Shown here: piece by piece, positions 47,783 through 58,230 of the stretch
Layout: the number at the start of each line of letters is the position of its first letter
Position numbering within the stretch: the stretch's first letter is position 1
Origin: Neorhodopirellula lusitana
Lineage (GTDB): Bacteria > Planctomycetota > Planctomycetia > Pirellulales > Pirellulaceae
Direction of reading: 5' to 3'
Assembly (NCBI RefSeq): GCF_900182915.1
Contig: NZ_FXUG01000009.1
Location: 62,001-126,000 of the forward strand
DNA: 64,000 nt
Made by a program: the position numbers and the translations under genes
Notes under the pieces: generated by a model
The model's database searches: none
Seen by the model: only the letters and a program-made list of their open reading frames with translations
Told to the model about the DNA's origin: nothing

Positions 47783-47845
47783 CGAATCACGCGAATCGGC
47801 GCGAATGAGAAAACAAAAACCATTCGTGTCCATTGGCGTGATTCG
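47783..47845. repeat. REP-like long imperfect hairpin between convergent genes
   Basis: cgaatcacgc (47783-47792) pairs with gcgtgattcg (47836-47845) and cgaatg (47802-47807) with cattcg (47821-47826); the bases between are partly complementary. Together they can form a stem of about 25 bp around a loop rich in A (gagaaaacaaaaac). It sits 38 bp after pgi and faces the end of the WD40 gene, so it may act as a two-way terminator. Its form suggests an interspersed repeat family. Confidence 0.65.
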
Positions 47846-47932
47846 CGGGCCAACCATCAACGAGTGAAAAGTAGTTGCCCGCCAGTGCCTGCGTTCAAGG
47901 CGATTTTGAAAGCCGAAGCACGCACTACGAGT

Positions 47933-49456
47933 TCAGGGAACCTGCCACTTGTGCAGGTGTCCTGTGATGTCGCCGGCGACCACGGTGGATCCGTCCTGTG
48001 CGATCGTGACCCGAGTGGGCAACACCCTGATACCGGGCTGGGAGTGCCCTTTCACGGACGCTTTGTCGGCAACAGAAAACTGCGTCAGCTCTTTACCTTC
48101 GGCCGACCAAATCTTCACGGCCGCATCGCGGCCGCAGGTTGCTAGTTTCCCTTGGGGTCCAAACCGGCAGTCAAGCACTCCGCCCGCGTGAGCGTTCGGC
48201 TTACTCACCAACGGCCAGCCATCTTTCACATCCCACCACACCACGGTGCCGTCCTCGCCAGCGGACGCGACAACGCCCGAGTCGCTACGCCAGGAAAGGG
48301 CCCGCACCGACTTCGTGTGCTCGGACAATGGCAAGATCACCCCACCGCTCGCACCGTCCCAAAGATGGATGTTGCCGATCCTGTCACCCGTTGCCAAATA
48401 CTTGCCGTCGGGCGAAAAGGCGACCGCGGTGACCCAATCGGTATGCTTGTCCATGGTCGCCTTCAAGCTGCCATCTTCCGTGCTGTAAAGCTTTACAAGC
48501 CGGCTCGTACACCCAATCGCCACCAATTTTTCATCCGGTGAAATGTCGGCCGCGATGATCGCGTCGGGCTCGTCTCCCACGCTCGCCAGACGTTTACCAG
48601 TGGCCACATCAAACAGCACGACGGCTCCGTTTTGTACCGGCTTGCCACCCGCGGCAAGCAGCAGTCGTCCCGATTGGCTGAAGTTCAGCACGAGCGGCTC
48701 ACCCTCTGGAAATTCGATCGCCCCATACCGGCGACTGGCGATCGGATCAAAAAGATTGATCACACCGTAGCCGCTCATCGCGGAAACCGGAGCCCGCAGG
48801 CTCGAAGCAAGCGCAAGTACTGGAAATCGCCTTTGCGTTTTTGTGCGCGTGACCTTCGGCAGATTTGCTGGCACGGCACCTGGGCCCGTTTCGTCAGTGG
48901 CAGACGTGGCTTGGAAGCCCAGCGTTCGCATCGAAGCGGCGGAGCTACCCGAGTTTTCACGCAGCCCCGTATCGATCCACTGCTTGATCAAGGTCACCGC
49001 CTCGGCCGGCAACGGGTCGCCTTCGGGAGGCATCCGCTCGCCCTCTTCGGTCGAGGTGATCACGTCAATCAAGTGGCTTCCCGATGACCGTCCTGCCACG
49101 ACCAACCCACTCTCGTCCGTCACGTCGGCATAGTTACTCAGGTTAAGCCCGGCCTCCTGCTTCCCGTCGCCATGACAGGTCACGCAGTTCTTCTTCAGGA
49201 TTGCGGCGACATGATCGTCATAGGTCACCAACTTGCCCTTGGCGTCATTGTCCTTATCGCCCGAGTCTTTTTCGCCAGCGGTCATCTGGCCCATCATTCC
49301 CTGGCTCATCCCCATTTGCCCCATCATCATCTCGTCTTGAGCGCAAACGCTGAGCCCGCCAACCACGTAGAGGCCAAGAACCATACTAAGCCCGAAGAAC
49401 AGCAGGCCCGCCACTGATGAAACCGGAAGCGTGAGTCGGTGGCGTTGGGGGGGCAT
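47933..49456 (-). CDS. Exported protein with planctomycete cytochrome c domain and WD40 repeats
   Basis: From the ATG at 49456 (GGAGAAG upstream) the product has 507 residues: signal peptide 1-39, then a Met-rich stretch ([16 protein letters not shown]), a PSCyt1-type domain with the heme motif CVTCH at 91-95 and [10 protein letters not shown] as the likely distal-ligand region, and a WD40 beta-propeller from about 210 to the end ([37 protein letters not shown]). Such proteins are typical of planctomycetes; their reaction is unknown. Last gene of the four-gene operon. Confidence 0.85.
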   Translation of the reverse strand: MPPQRHRLTLPVSSVAGLLFFGLSMVLGLYVVGGLSVCAQDEMMMGQMGMSQGMMGQMTAGEKDSGDKDNDAKGKLVTYDDHVAAILKKNCVTCHGDGKQEAGLNLSNYADVTDESGLVVAGRSSGSHLIDVITSTEEGERMPPEGDPLPAEAVTLIKQWIDTGLRENSGSSAASMRTLGFQATSATDETGPGAVPANLPKVTRTKTQRRFPVLALASSLRAPVSAMSGYGVINLFDPIASRRYGAIEFPEGEPLVLNFSQSGRLLLAAGGKPVQNGAVVLFDVATGKRLASVGDEPDAIIAADISPDEKLVAIGCTSRLVKLYSTEDGSLKATMDKHTDWVTAVAFSPDGKYLATGDRIGNIHLWDGASGGVILPLSEHTKSVRALSWRSDSGVVASAGEDGTVVWWDVKDGWPLVSKPNAHAGGVLDCRFGPQGKLATCGRDAAVKIWSAEGKELTQFSVADKASVKGHSQPGIRVLPTRVTIAQDGSTVVAGDITGHLHKWQVP

Positions 49457-49515
49457 CGTTCTTCTCCGAGTCGAATCAAGGTGGGCTATGACAGGTTGGT
49501 TTGACAATCGAAACA

Positions 49516-51900
49516 TCAATGGTTGAAAAGAAACTCACTCGAGTCGATCAGCCCGGCGAAGATGTCTTCATAGACGGCCGGTGCTTGGCCGTCCGCCACG
49601 ATTTGCAACATCGTCTCCAACTCATCTTTTGTCGGACGGCGGGACAGCACCCGTATGAAGATGGCCTCGATAACACCCTCGGGTGTCGACTCGCTTTCCA
49701 CAATCGACTTGAGCACTCCGTCTTTCGTAGCGGCCTTATGCACGCTCGGGCCGGAGGTGTCGCCTACTAACAAGTGCATCACCTGTGACAAGGACGGTTC
49801 GGTCCGCGTGTCACAAGCACACACCGTCTTCCGAGGCGACTGGCCGAAGGTGTCCAACACGAAATCACCCGTCGCCAAATTGTGGTTTCGATTGATGTAA
49901 TTAATCGCCTTCGTGCCCGTCGGGGCCCTGGGCAAGGATCGCGGCACGCCGGTAACCGCCACGATGGAATCGAGCAGCACGTCAGCACGCAATCGCCGAA
50001 GCTGAGCATGCGAGAACTGCCGCTGGTCGTCTCGTCCCGAAGGCGTCGGTTCGATCGAAAGCTGGTAGACCCTTGAGTTACAAATGTCCCGAACAATCGG
50101 CCGTATTCGGCGACCATGCTTAACAAACCGTTCCGCGAGCGCGTCGAGCAACGGACCGTTGGCGGGCGGATTTGTGGCCCGGAAGTCATCGATCGGATCG
50201 ACGATCCCCACGCCAAACAGGTGAGCCCAAAGCCGGTTGACGATGTTTCGATTGAACAGGTCATTGGCGGGATCCTTGATCCAGGCTGCCAAGGCCCGGC
50301 GCGGATCACCTTCGCCACCCACTGGCTCAACCTCACCAAGCAACTTCGCTGGCATGAGTCGGCCATCCAGGGCGTGCTTGGCCGGTGGGGCCGACGGATC
50401 AAAGATCACACGCCGGTCGCGACTGTCGCTGCCAGACTTCCGCTTCACACAACTGAAGAAGCTGACGAACCCGTAATAGTCATCCATCGTCCAGCGGTCG
50501 AAGGGATGATTGTGACACTCAGCGCACTGCATCCGCACGCCCAAAAAGAGCTGCGAGAAATCCGCCGCCAACACCTTGGGATCGAGTTGGTAGTCCTTGA
50601 TGAGCATCGTATAGAGCCCCGTTTGGCCATCAACGTTCGTGCTACCCACCGCGGTCGCCATGTCCGCCACCACTTCGTCAAACGGCCGGTCTTCCGCGAC
50701 CTGATGGCGCAACCAAGCGTTGAACGCATTGGCGGGTTTGTGCGAATCACCGCGTCCCGTGTAGTCATGGCTGTTGATCCGGCAAAGCTCGCCCCACAAC
50801 GCAGTCAAATAGTCAGTAAAGTCTTCACTGGCCAGCAAAGCGTCAATCTTCCGAGACCGCTTATCGGTTGACGTGTCAGCCATGAACGCCTCGTACTCCT
50901 GAACCGTTGGCGGCCGGGCGGCGAGGTCAAGCGTGACGCGGCGGAGGAAGGTCTCGTCGTCGCAGAGTTCCGACGGCGCGATCCGCAACTTTTGAAGTCG
51001 TGCGAAGACGTGCCCGTCAATGAAGTTGTTCTCCGGTGGATTCGGCCAAGCAAAACCCTCGCTCGGCGGCAACACAATCACCTCAGCACCAACCGTAAAC
51101 CGGCTGAACCGTGCGAACACAGTCGTGTCGCCTGGCCCCTTGGCGGTAACACCGCCTTCCGAATCGATGTCGGCCACGCTCGGGTTATTGGTGCCGAAGA
51201 GAGCTAAATCCGTGACGTCGCGAGTGGAGCCGTCCGCATACGTCGCGGTCACCCGCAGGTCCATCGACTTCCCAGCCTTGTCAAAGACCAAGGATGGCTG
51301 GGACACCGCAATGCCAGCCACGTCGGGCACATCGCCGACGTCGTCAGGTGCTCCCGCGCGGATCCAATTCCGGAGCGTATTGGCGAGGTCGCTGTCTCTT
51401 TCGAACAGCTTCCCACCGGTGTGAGGCACCGCGCCGGTCGCCTTCAAAAGCAATAGGCTTTCCGATGGCAAAGCGGAGTTCACGCGGCGGCCCGGGATCT
51501 CTTCCACCGTCCGGAAGTAATCACCAGCAGTGTCGTAACCGAACAACGACAGCATGTAACCGTCCTTGCCGCGGGCCGATCCATGACAGGTGCCTGCGTT
51601 ACAACCCGCCCGAAAGAAAACCGGCATGACGTCACGCCGAAAGCTCGGTACGACCGAAGCACTCGGTTCGGTTGTGTTAGGTTTCGACGCATCTGGCGCT
51701 GAAACTTTTGTTTTCGAATGACTGGCTCCCGAGCCACTGGTGGCTGATGTGCTACTGGAGTTTTCGGCAGCATAGCCTGCGTTCGAAGCCGCAGCGATGC
51801 ACACGATCACCAGCGTCAGAATTGATTTTACAGTCACGAAGATGGTCCCTACTTTGTTCTGATTTCGGGGTTCGGTTTTCAGGTTCGTCGGTCGCATCAT
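49516..51900 (-). CDS. DUF1549/DUF1553 protein with cytochrome and Ig-like domains
   Basis: 794 residues. After a signal peptide (to about 45) comes a PSCyt1-like cytochrome region with GCNAGTCHG (Cys100, Cys105, His106: C-x4-C-H spacing), a BIG2 Ig-like domain (about 205-280, [15 protein letters not shown]), DUF1549/PSCyt2 (about 290-515, with a second, canonical heme motif CAECH) and DUF1553/PSD1 (about 535-790). These are signature planctomycete families of unknown biochemistry, probably electron-transfer enzymes of the periplasm. The ATG overlaps the stop of the preceding gene (ATGA). Confidence 0.9.
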   Translation of the reverse strand: MMRPTNLKTEPRNQNKVGTIFVTVKSILTLVIVCIAAASNAGYAAENSSSTSATSGSGASHSKTKVSAPDASKPNTTEPSASVVPSFRRDVMPVFFRAGCNAGTCHGSARGKDGYMLSLFGYDTAGDYFRTVEEIPGRRVNSALPSESLLLLKATGAVPHTGGKLFERDSDLANTLRNWIRAGAPDDVGDVPDVAGIAVSQPSLVFDKAGKSMDLRVTATYADGSTRDVTDLALFGTNNPSVADIDSEGGVTAKGPGDTTVFARFSRFTVGAEVIVLPPSEGFAWPNPPENNFIDGHVFARLQKLRIAPSELCDDETFLRRVTLDLAARPPTVQEYEAFMADTSTDKRSRKIDALLASEDFTDYLTALWGELCRINSHDYTGRGDSHKPANAFNAWLRHQVAEDRPFDEVVADMATAVGSTNVDGQTGLYTMLIKDYQLDPKVLAADFSQLFLGVRMQCAECHNHPFDRWTMDDYYGFVSFFSCVKRKSGSDSRDRRVIFDPSAPPAKHALDGRLMPAKLLGEVEPVGGEGDPRRALAAWIKDPANDLFNRNIVNRLWAHLFGVGIVDPIDDFRATNPPANGPLLDALAERFVKHGRRIRPIVRDICNSRVYQLSIEPTPSGRDDQRQFSHAQLRRLRADVLLDSIVAVTGVPRSLPRAPTGTKAINYINRNHNLATGDFVLDTFGQSPRKTVCACDTRTEPSLSQVMHLLVGDTSGPSVHKAATKDGVLKSIVESESTPEGVIEAIFIRVLSRRPTKDELETMLQIVADGQAPAVYEDIFAGLIDSSEFLFNH

Positions 51901-54392
51901 TTCTCCAACCTCGGGTCAATTCGCAACTTGCCTGAGCCCGTCCGCAATTGAAGTTCCACCCCGCCAACGGAAAACTGCACGTCGCACTTGAGCTCGCTCA
52001 CCAAACCCAACAACGCCTCATCGCGTGCCTCAAGTTGCACCGCAACCTCATTCGAATCCTTATCAATCGTCGGTGTGACACCAACCTGGGTCACGCCAAC
52101 CGGCAAACCGAGCATGCTGACGCTGGCCTGTCCTTCGAATGGTCTGATCTGCTTTACCGCCCACCGGTACTCAATCGTGTTGCCTCGGCGGACACTTTGC
52201 GGTTCGCTCGAAAGCGACACAAAGGGCTCAGCGACCTCGATGCTCACGACGTCTGACGAAACTCTCACACGTTCGGACCCCAGTTCCGTGTCGCCTCTCA
52301 CCTTGCTGCCCGGACGCCCGCCCCTGGCCTGTGTCGTGGTCGCCATAACGTACAGCGGTGAACTGCCAAGCTTAGCGTTTGCCGAGGCCGACAGCGTCAG
52401 GTTCGCCGTGTTCTGTCCCGCCGGAATGATCTCGGCGGGCGACGTGCCCACACCCCGCGGAGCAAGTTCGCACTGGATTTCGAGCGGCTCGTCAAAGCCG
52501 GGTTCTCGCAAGATCTGGATGGGGATGGTCATCTCTGACCCCCGCATCAATGGTTGCTTCGGGGCTTTCAGTTCCAACGCAAAACCAGCGGGCTCGCTCA
52601 CCGCGGCAGCGAATCGGTCCACCCGAATGTTTCGCCACGGATAGTGCGAGTAAGACACTCGCTGCAGGTTCTGTTGGTTCACCGTTGCGAACGGTTCGCC
52701 ACCTTCCGCAGGCTGTGCCGTGACACGAATGATGGACGCTGCCAGTGAGGCGTCCGCATCAGCAACCAACGTCATCGGCCAGACCGACTGCAGACTGGGC
52801 ATTTGCGGTGATCGCATTTGGATGCCCGCCGGTAGCCCCTCAACACCAAGATCGATCGGTCCCTTGATGTTGCTTCCCTGGCCGGGATAAAGCGAGAGCC
52901 TGACCGTCCAAGTCCCACCTCGCGGCACGGACAGCGATGTCTTACGCGGCCGCTCCGGCTTGTAACCTTCAAACGACAAACCGATGTGGAGCGTATTGAC
53001 CGGCGGTGCGATCTCGATGCGGTACACGTGAGTCGGGCCACCGAAGCCTCGCGGATCGGAGATTTCAAGTACGTAGTCGCCATCCTGCTTCGGTGTCCAA
53101 ACAACCGAAGGATCGAACGTTTCAGGAAAGTCCCCCTGCCCACCAAAGATATCGCGATCAGGACGTTTGGCATCATCGGCCTCAAGCTCGACCGCTCCAA
53201 CGGCCCCCGACGAGTCAACTCGGCGCAGCTTGATCGAAGGATCGACGGGCGACCCGAGCGCACTCGCCCACACTCGCACCTGCAGCGGCACTCCCTTTTT
53301 CACCGTCATGCGAAACCGATCTGTTTCGTCCGGGCCAGCCAGGATGCCGTTGATCGCGACAGGCGTAGCCGGAACCCGCGTTTCGAGTTGATCAGGTTTT
53401 TCCAGCACGTTGGGGAACGGGCTAGATCGCAGCGACAGCGGCAACGTCGCTTCGCCAAAGTATGCAAAGGTGCCCGGCGATTGCGGCGGCGTCACGGTTT
53501 GTGACACGGATCCCAGTGGGTCACCGAGCAACTCGATGTCAAGCGGCTCCCCGGCCGGCCCGCCTAGTGGATACGCGGCCAGCGGTCGGAAGAACCGGCC
53601 AATGTGGATCGCGTACGCTCTCTCTTCGGGAACAAACATCGAGCGTCGCAGGATCACCGTGTAGTCGCCATCAACGGGCAACTTCACCGACAGCAACGGG
53701 TCTTGGCGGTTGAGCGACGAATCGTCGTTGATCGCAATCCGCTTCCCAGACGGGTCCAGAACCGTGACTACCGAATCATAACCGTCCGGCACCGGATTCC
53801 ACCGCAAGTCGTTGCCCATCTTGACCATGTCGACCTCGACGGACAGCCGATCGCCGGCCTGGCCCGCCACCCGGAAACAATCAATGTCATCAGCGGCGCT
53901 CCTCGACAGAGTCCCCAAAACCGTGACGTTCGGCTCGACCCGCAACGCTGTTTCAACTCGGTCGTTCGTGTTGACCTTGGTCTCGCCCTCTTCAATCACC
54001 GGAAACGGACTGACGTGGACCGTGCCCATCGAAGACAGCCCCACCGCAGTAAGAACACGGAACGGGTACTCACCTGGCTGACAATCGGCTGCGACTTCAA
54101 GCCGGCACATCAGCCGCTCTTTATCAGCGTCCAACTCGGTCTCGACGCAGCGAATCCCCGGCGGCCGATTGCCCTCATCGCGATTGCTATATTCCGGTGC
54201 CGTCATCCCCGGGGGATAAAACACCAGTTCGCTTGCCTCATGGCGCCACCGAGAAATCACGATCTCACTCGTCACGCCTCGCCCCACCAATCGGGGTGTC
54301 ACACCGGCGATCCAGGGGTCCGCGATTGCGAAACCGCTCGATAAAACGACAAGGATGGCAGACGAAAGAATCGCCCTGCTGAACTTATGCAT
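51897..54392 (-). CDS. Exported protein with pre-peptidase C-terminal (PPC-like) domains
   Basis: 831 residues, signal peptide 1-24 ([17 protein letters not shown]). The body is beta-rich. PPC-like segments are seen near 155-260 ([31 protein letters not shown]) and near 345-455 ([31 protein letters not shown]). No catalytic domain is visible; it may bind sugar polymers or proteins. It stands second in the operon, after DUF1501 and before the DUF1549/1553 gene, and such proteins often travel together in planctomycetes. Confidence 0.75.
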   Translation of the reverse strand: MHKFSRAILSSAILVVLSSGFAIADPWIAGVTPRLVGRGVTSEIVISRWRHEASELVFYPPGMTAPEYSNRDEGNRPPGIRCVETELDADKERLMCRLEVAADCQPGEYPFRVLTAVGLSSMGTVHVSPFPVIEEGETKVNTNDRVETALRVEPNVTVLGTLSRSAADDIDCFRVAGQAGDRLSVEVDMVKMGNDLRWNPVPDGYDSVVTVLDPSGKRIAINDDSSLNRQDPLLSVKLPVDGDYTVILRRSMFVPEERAYAIHIGRFFRPLAAYPLGGPAGEPLDIELLGDPLGSVSQTVTPPQSPGTFAYFGEATLPLSLRSSPFPNVLEKPDQLETRVPATPVAINGILAGPDETDRFRMTVKKGVPLQVRVWASALGSPVDPSIKLRRVDSSGAVGAVELEADDAKRPDRDIFGGQGDFPETFDPSVVWTPKQDGDYVLEISDPRGFGGPTHVYRIEIAPPVNTLHIGLSFEGYKPERPRKTSLSVPRGGTWTVRLSLYPGQGSNIKGPIDLGVEGLPAGIQMRSPQMPSLQSVWPMTLVADADASLAASIIRVTAQPAEGGEPFATVNQQNLQRVSYSHYPWRNIRVDRFAAAVSEPAGFALELKAPKQPLMRGSEMTIPIQILREPGFDEPLEIQCELAPRGVGTSPAEIIPAGQNTANLTLSASANAKLGSSPLYVMATTTQARGGRPGSKVRGDTELGSERVRVSSDVVSIEVAEPFVSLSSEPQSVRRGNTIEYRWAVKQIRPFEGQASVSMLGLPVGVTQVGVTPTIDKDSNEVAVQLEARDEALLGLVSELKCDVQFSVGGVELQLRTGSGKLRIDPRLEK

Positions 54393-54430
54393 GTTGTGTT
54401 GGCTCCAGTAAGAAGGATCGCTTGAGTCGC

Positions 54431-55825
54431 TTAACTAACCAGCGACTGAACGACCTCGGCATCGCGGATGATTTCAATCGGCCGCGTGCCAAACGCCACC
54501 AGTTCCTTGTTCGCATCAATGCCCATCTGGTGATAGATCGTGGCCATCAGGTTCTCCAGGGTCACGGCATCGCGTGCCGGTTCGCCTCCCGTCGAGTCGC
54601 TCGCACCATAAGCGAGACCTTGATTGAATCCACCACCGGCCAGCATCATCGAGAAACAACGAGACCAGTGGTCACGGCCGCTCTCTTTGTTGACCTTCGG
54701 CGTGCGTCCGAACTCCGTCGTCACCCACACAATGGTCGAATCAAGCAGACCGCGGCGGTCCAGGTCAGTGACCAGCCCGGAAATCGCATGATCGAATGGA
54801 CGCATCTGATCCAGGCACGCTTTTTCGACTCCGCTGTGACAATCCCAAGACCCATACTCCAACGTCACGAAACGCACACCCGACTCAACAAGCCGGCGGG
54901 CAATGATCAATCGTTCGGCAAGCCCCTTCGGGTGAAGTCGACCATCGGGTCCTTTGATATCGCCGGTGACTTCGATGCCATACAGCTTCATCGTTTCGTC
55001 GCTCTCGCCTTCGAATGAAAACGCATCCTGAGCGTCGGCCGATGTCAAAAGCGAGTAAGCCCGAGCATGGAACTCATCCATCGTGTCGAGCATCACCGGA
55101 TTCGCCTCGAGGGCCCGAATCCGCTTTTCGACCACGTCGCGAACCGACCGCCGGCGCTGAAGCTGCTCAAGCGACATGCCGGACGGTAACGAGAAGTCGC
55201 GAACACGGAAGTTCTTCTTTTCGGTCCCCGGGTCGCCGCCGATCTCGAACGGACCATGGATGCTGGGCAAAAAACCTGTGCCCCCGCTCGCGGCGTTCTT
55301 CCCCGGGATCGCGATGTAACAAGGCAGCTCGCCACGGGCCCCCAGTTCATGCGACACGATCGAGCCCATCTGCGGATAGTCGATCACCGCCGAAGGCGTG
55401 TAGCCGGTGTACAGGTTGTACGTCGCCAAGTTGTGGTCAGGAATCTTTCCCACCACCGATCGCACAACAGTGATCTTGTCGGCGATGGACGCCAGCTTCG
55501 GCAGGTTGTCACTGAACACCTCACCCGTGTTCGTCCTCGCGACACCAAAAGAGCCGCGATATTCAACAGGCGCCTCGGGCTTCGGATCGAACGATTCGTG
55601 GTGCGGGAAACCGCCCGGCAGATTGATCTGAATCACGCTCTTAGCGCGAGCCTCAATCTTCTTGCCAGCGCCAACCGTCATCCCCGAATGCTCCGCCGCC
55701 TGCAGACGAAAGAGATCCGCCATCGATAATCCCAACGCCCCGAGCGTCCCAGCCTGAAGAAATTGGCGACGCGGCAGGGTCCGAAAACCAGAACAGCCGT
55801 GAGCGTAATCATTCGATGATGTCAT
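54431..55825 (-). CDS. DUF1501-family protein with Tat signal
   Basis: From the ATG at 55825 (AGGAA about 9 nt upstream) the product has 464 residues. The N-terminus has a twin-arginine signal ([20 protein letters not shown], Arg19-Arg20), so a folded, possibly cofactor-bearing protein would be exported. The DUF1501 family is related in fold to alkaline-phosphatase/sulfatase enzymes: [16 protein letters not shown] and the preceding TTEF are its conserved block near the end. The reaction is unknown. First gene of the operon that ends with the WD40-cytochrome gene. Confidence 0.9.
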   Translation of the reverse strand: MTSSNDYAHGCSGFRTLPRRQFLQAGTLGALGLSMADLFRLQAAEHSGMTVGAGKKIEARAKSVIQINLPGGFPHHESFDPKPEAPVEYRGSFGVARTNTGEVFSDNLPKLASIADKITVVRSVVGKIPDHNLATYNLYTGYTPSAVIDYPQMGSIVSHELGARGELPCYIAIPGKNAASGGTGFLPSIHGPFEIGGDPGTEKKNFRVRDFSLPSGMSLEQLQRRRSVRDVVEKRIRALEANPVMLDTMDEFHARAYSLLTSADAQDAFSFEGESDETMKLYGIEVTGDIKGPDGRLHPKGLAERLIIARRLVESGVRFVTLEYGSWDCHSGVEKACLDQMRPFDHAISGLVTDLDRRGLLDSTIVWVTTEFGRTPKVNKESGRDHWSRCFSMMLAGGGFNQGLAYGASDSTGGEPARDAVTLENLMATIYHQMGIDANKELVAFGTRPIEIIRDAEVVQSLVS

Positions 55826-56471
55826 GAGTTGGATTCCTGCACTGGAAGGTTCCTGCGTGTGGCGTGAGGCAACCGTACTTTGTCGCAAAAACTTTGCTGC
55901 CAAAAGCGATCATTGAAGCGACTCCTGCGACCACAATCCTACCTTTAAAACAGGCGACTGGACGGCTCGCTTCCATTACTCCAACCTTTCCGGGAGAGGA
56001 GTCATGCCAGGTAGCCAATGTCACAGTGACCCTGAAAGATCACGCAATTTCGCTAAATTACACTAAAACGAACCCATGATTCGCGAAGTCAGTCACAAGC
56101 AATTGATGTACAGCTGTTTGATTCAAACTGGTTGAATCGGCTCACCGTCCTTCAAAGAACGCTTTCCAAGCAAGGCGAACAGCGTCCTAACGCACCCACT
56201 TCCTGTTGGACCGAGACGGCACACCAAACCCCGACGAAACAGGACGCGATACCGGGAAAACCGGAGCCAGATTAACGATCTGACGACCCGGACTGGCGAT
56301 CGGCCATCACCGGAAAAGACGTCCCTTTTGCCGGTTGGCGGATTCGGTTATCCTGCCAAGATGGCACCAACAATCTGTTGCAGCATTCGTGCCAAATTTG
56401 TCACCATCGAGCACGCTGAAGGCCTTAACCTCACCTCGAGTTCGACAAAAACACCGTAAATCACGGCACCT
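55826..56471. other. 646-bp intergenic region before tRNA-Leu
   Basis: Lies between the DUF1501 operon (minus) and tRNA-Leu (plus). It should hold the promoters of both. One perfect 7-bp inverted repeat with a 5-nt spacer is seen (gattcaa 56120-56126, ttgaatc 56132-56138), which may be an operator. No convincing gene was recognised on either strand. Confidence 0.4.
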
Positions 56472-57954
56472 GCCCAGGTGGTGGAATTGGCAGACACAGG
56501 GGATTTAAAATCCCCCGGCCGAATACGGCCTTGCGGGTTCGAGTCCCGCCCTGGGTATTGGCATCGCGTCGCACCACGCCGCAAGATGCCGCATTTAACC
56601 CCGTGTTTTGCGGGGTTTCTTGCTGGTTGTGATCGGAAGCTAGCCGGATGGTTGCCGGTTTGTCGTCGCACCCTTTCGCACCGGGCACGCACCTGGAAGC
56701 ATTCTGTTGGGACACAAATGGGACACACGCCCCATTGGTGCCCGTTGCTGCCAAGATGCCGGGAATCGCCGTCATGTCAGCATTAGCAACAACTGCCTCG
56801 GCCTCGGCCCCGGCGATCAAATGCCCGTAGGTGTCCAGCGTCAGCGTGATCGAGCAATGTCGCATCACGGTTTGAATGATTTTCGGTTGGACGCCCCTCA
56901 TTGCCAGCCAAGCCCCACAAGTATGCCGCAAAGCATGGAAGTCGAGCGTTTCCCCCGCTTCGTTGTCTGGAGTCAGGAACAGCGTCTCCTCTCGCTCTGC
57001 CCGTTCGTCGGCATCTTTGGAATCTCGCAACCACAATGCCCGCGCGGTGGCGAGATCGGCCCGCAGCATGTCGGCCATGTCGTATTCGCTCGGCAACGTG
57101 AACGCAGGAGCCTTGGGCGTCTTGGCCGCAAGATGTTTCCGAAGATCATCTGCCAAGGACTCATCGACATACTGCCGAGCAACTTGCTTGTTCTTCGTTG
57201 ATCGCGATTCGACTTTGACGTAAGGGGAAGCATCGCCAAGATGGAAGCTACCACGCCGCAAGGACCGAAGTTCGTTGGATCGCAAGCCAGTTTGCACCGC
57301 TGTCCGGTAAAGCAATTGCCGATTCTGTGAATCGCACCCTTTCACATCTTCAATGGAATGCACCGCCCGCATCAACCAGGACCACTCATCGGGCAACAAC
57401 ATCCGGCGTTCGCGTTTGCGATCAGCATTCGGGTTCGGTTTTCGGATCGACGTGAAGGGATCGCGAATCAACTTATCGTGCTCGACTAGCCACTTGCTGA
57501 ACGCCTTGAGGCTTGTAAGGCGGGCGTGGATCGTTCGCCCAGCCATTCCGCCTTGTATCAAGCTAGCTGCCCATCGGTTGCCGCGATCGGCGGTGAAGTC
57601 GGCAACAGACACGCATCCTGAGAACGCCACAAACTCGGTGACGTGGTTGGCCGTGCGGTCTATGTGGTCTTCACTTCGGCCCGATGCCGTCAGCTTGTCT
57701 TTGAAGGCTCGCAGGTGTTCGGCGATCGGCTTGGACGATTCCTTCCCGATTCGATCCGCCAATAGATCAACAAGACCGTGAGAACGAACCGCAGCATCCG
57801 ATTGCAACTTGGTCAAAATCTGTTGAGCGGATGCCTTATCTGGCGTTCCCGTAGAAACTCGAACCTTTCGCTTACGGCCACCCGGCAGCGTTTCGGTATA
57901 GCTGCAATACCAGGGCGAACCCTTGGCGGTCGAACGCTTGTAAAGTGACGCCAT
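56461..57954 (-). CDS. int: Tyrosine-family site-specific integrase
   Basis: From the ATG at 57954 (GGAG 8 nt upstream) the product has 497 residues. The N-terminal arm and core-binding SAM-like domain span about 60-170. The catalytic domain has Arg225 (TGLRSNELRSL), Lys near 254-256, HALR with His340 and Arg343, His366 (MRHCSI) and Tyr376 (TLDTYGHL). It should integrate and excise the element at tRNA-Leu. Catalysis ends near residue 400; residues about 466-494 are encoded on the antisense strand of the tRNA, so the C-terminal tail is made of target-site sequence and would differ in the circular form. Confidence 0.93.
   Translation of the reverse strand: MASLYKRSTAKGSPWYCSYTETLPGGRKRKVRVSTGTPDKASAQQILTKLQSDAAVRSHGLVDLLADRIGKESSKPIAEHLRAFKDKLTASGRSEDHIDRTANHVTEFVAFSGCVSVADFTADRGNRWAASLIQGGMAGRTIHARLTSLKAFSKWLVEHDKLIRDPFTSIRKPNPNADRKRERRMLLPDEWSWLMRAVHSIEDVKGCDSQNRQLLYRTAVQTGLRSNELRSLRRGSFHLGDASPYVKVESRSTKNKQVARQYVDESLADDLRKHLAAKTPKAPAFTLPSEYDMADMLRADLATARALWLRDSKDADERAEREETLFLTPDNEAGETLDFHALRHTCGAWLAMRGVQPKIIQTVMRHCSITLTLDTYGHLIAGAEAEAVVANADMTAIPGILAATGTNGACVPFVSQQNASRCVPGAKGCDDKPATIRLASDHNQQETPQNTGLNAASCGVVRRDANTQGGTRTRKAVFGRGILNPLCLPIPPPGQVP
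56472..56557 (+). tRNA. tRNA-Leu (anticodon UAA)
   Basis: 86-nt class II tRNA. The acceptor stem is GCCCAGG (56472-56478) with CCTGGGT (56550-56556) and discriminator A at 56557; CCA is not encoded. The anticodon stem is GGGGA / TCCCC around loop TTTAAAA, giving TAA, with a long variable arm (ggccg aata cggcc) and T arm GCGGG-TTCGAGT-CCCGC. The mobile element lies on its 3' side, so this is the probable integration site. Confidence 0.96.
56597..56620 (+). terminator. Probable terminator of tRNA-Leu
   Basis: A 7-bp stem (aaccccg 56597-56603; cggggtt 56611-56617) with a 7-nt loop is followed by tctt. It is 40 nt past the tRNA and inside the integrase reading frame on the other strand. The T-tract is short, so the call is moderate. 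Confidence 0.55.
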
Positions 57955-57993
57955 CGAATCAACTCCATTAGTTGAGAACCCATGAGTGAATAA

Positions 57994-58078
57994 AGTGCCA
58001 CGGCAGCCGGTCATGGGAACCGGTTTTCGACCGCTAAATCTAGCCGTGGCACTGAACTGTTATCGGCAGCGTGCCACG
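57994..58078. promoter_or_regulatory. 11-bp inverted repeat plus third half-site upstream of integrase
   Basis: agtgccacggc (57994-58004) and its perfect complement gccgtggcact (58043-58053) lie 40-99 nt upstream of the integrase ATG. A third copy of the core, gtgccacg, is at 58071-58078. They fit binding sites of a regulator, of the excisionase-like HTH protein, or integrase arm sites. The rest of the 276-bp gap to the primase gene shows nothing else. Confidence 0.6.
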
Positions 58079-58230
58079 TGTCAACAAGTTTGTTTTTTGA
58101 TTGCCCGATGTCACGGGACACTTCGTTAAGAATTTCGGTGCAGTCATTTGCAATCAGACGACCAGTGTTGTGATAGGAGTCAATTTACACGCGGTCGTGA
58201 CGAATCACGCGAAAGGAGGGCAGACATGCA

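Noticed and set aside
53604-54344. 246-codon plus-strand frame opposite the PPC-like gene
   Set aside because: Arg/His-rich antisense composition, no start signals.
56348-56728. 126-codon minus-strand frame across tRNA-Leu
   Set aside because: The peptide is an antisense translation of a tRNA, a known annotation artefact; only the integrase frame has a conserved domain.
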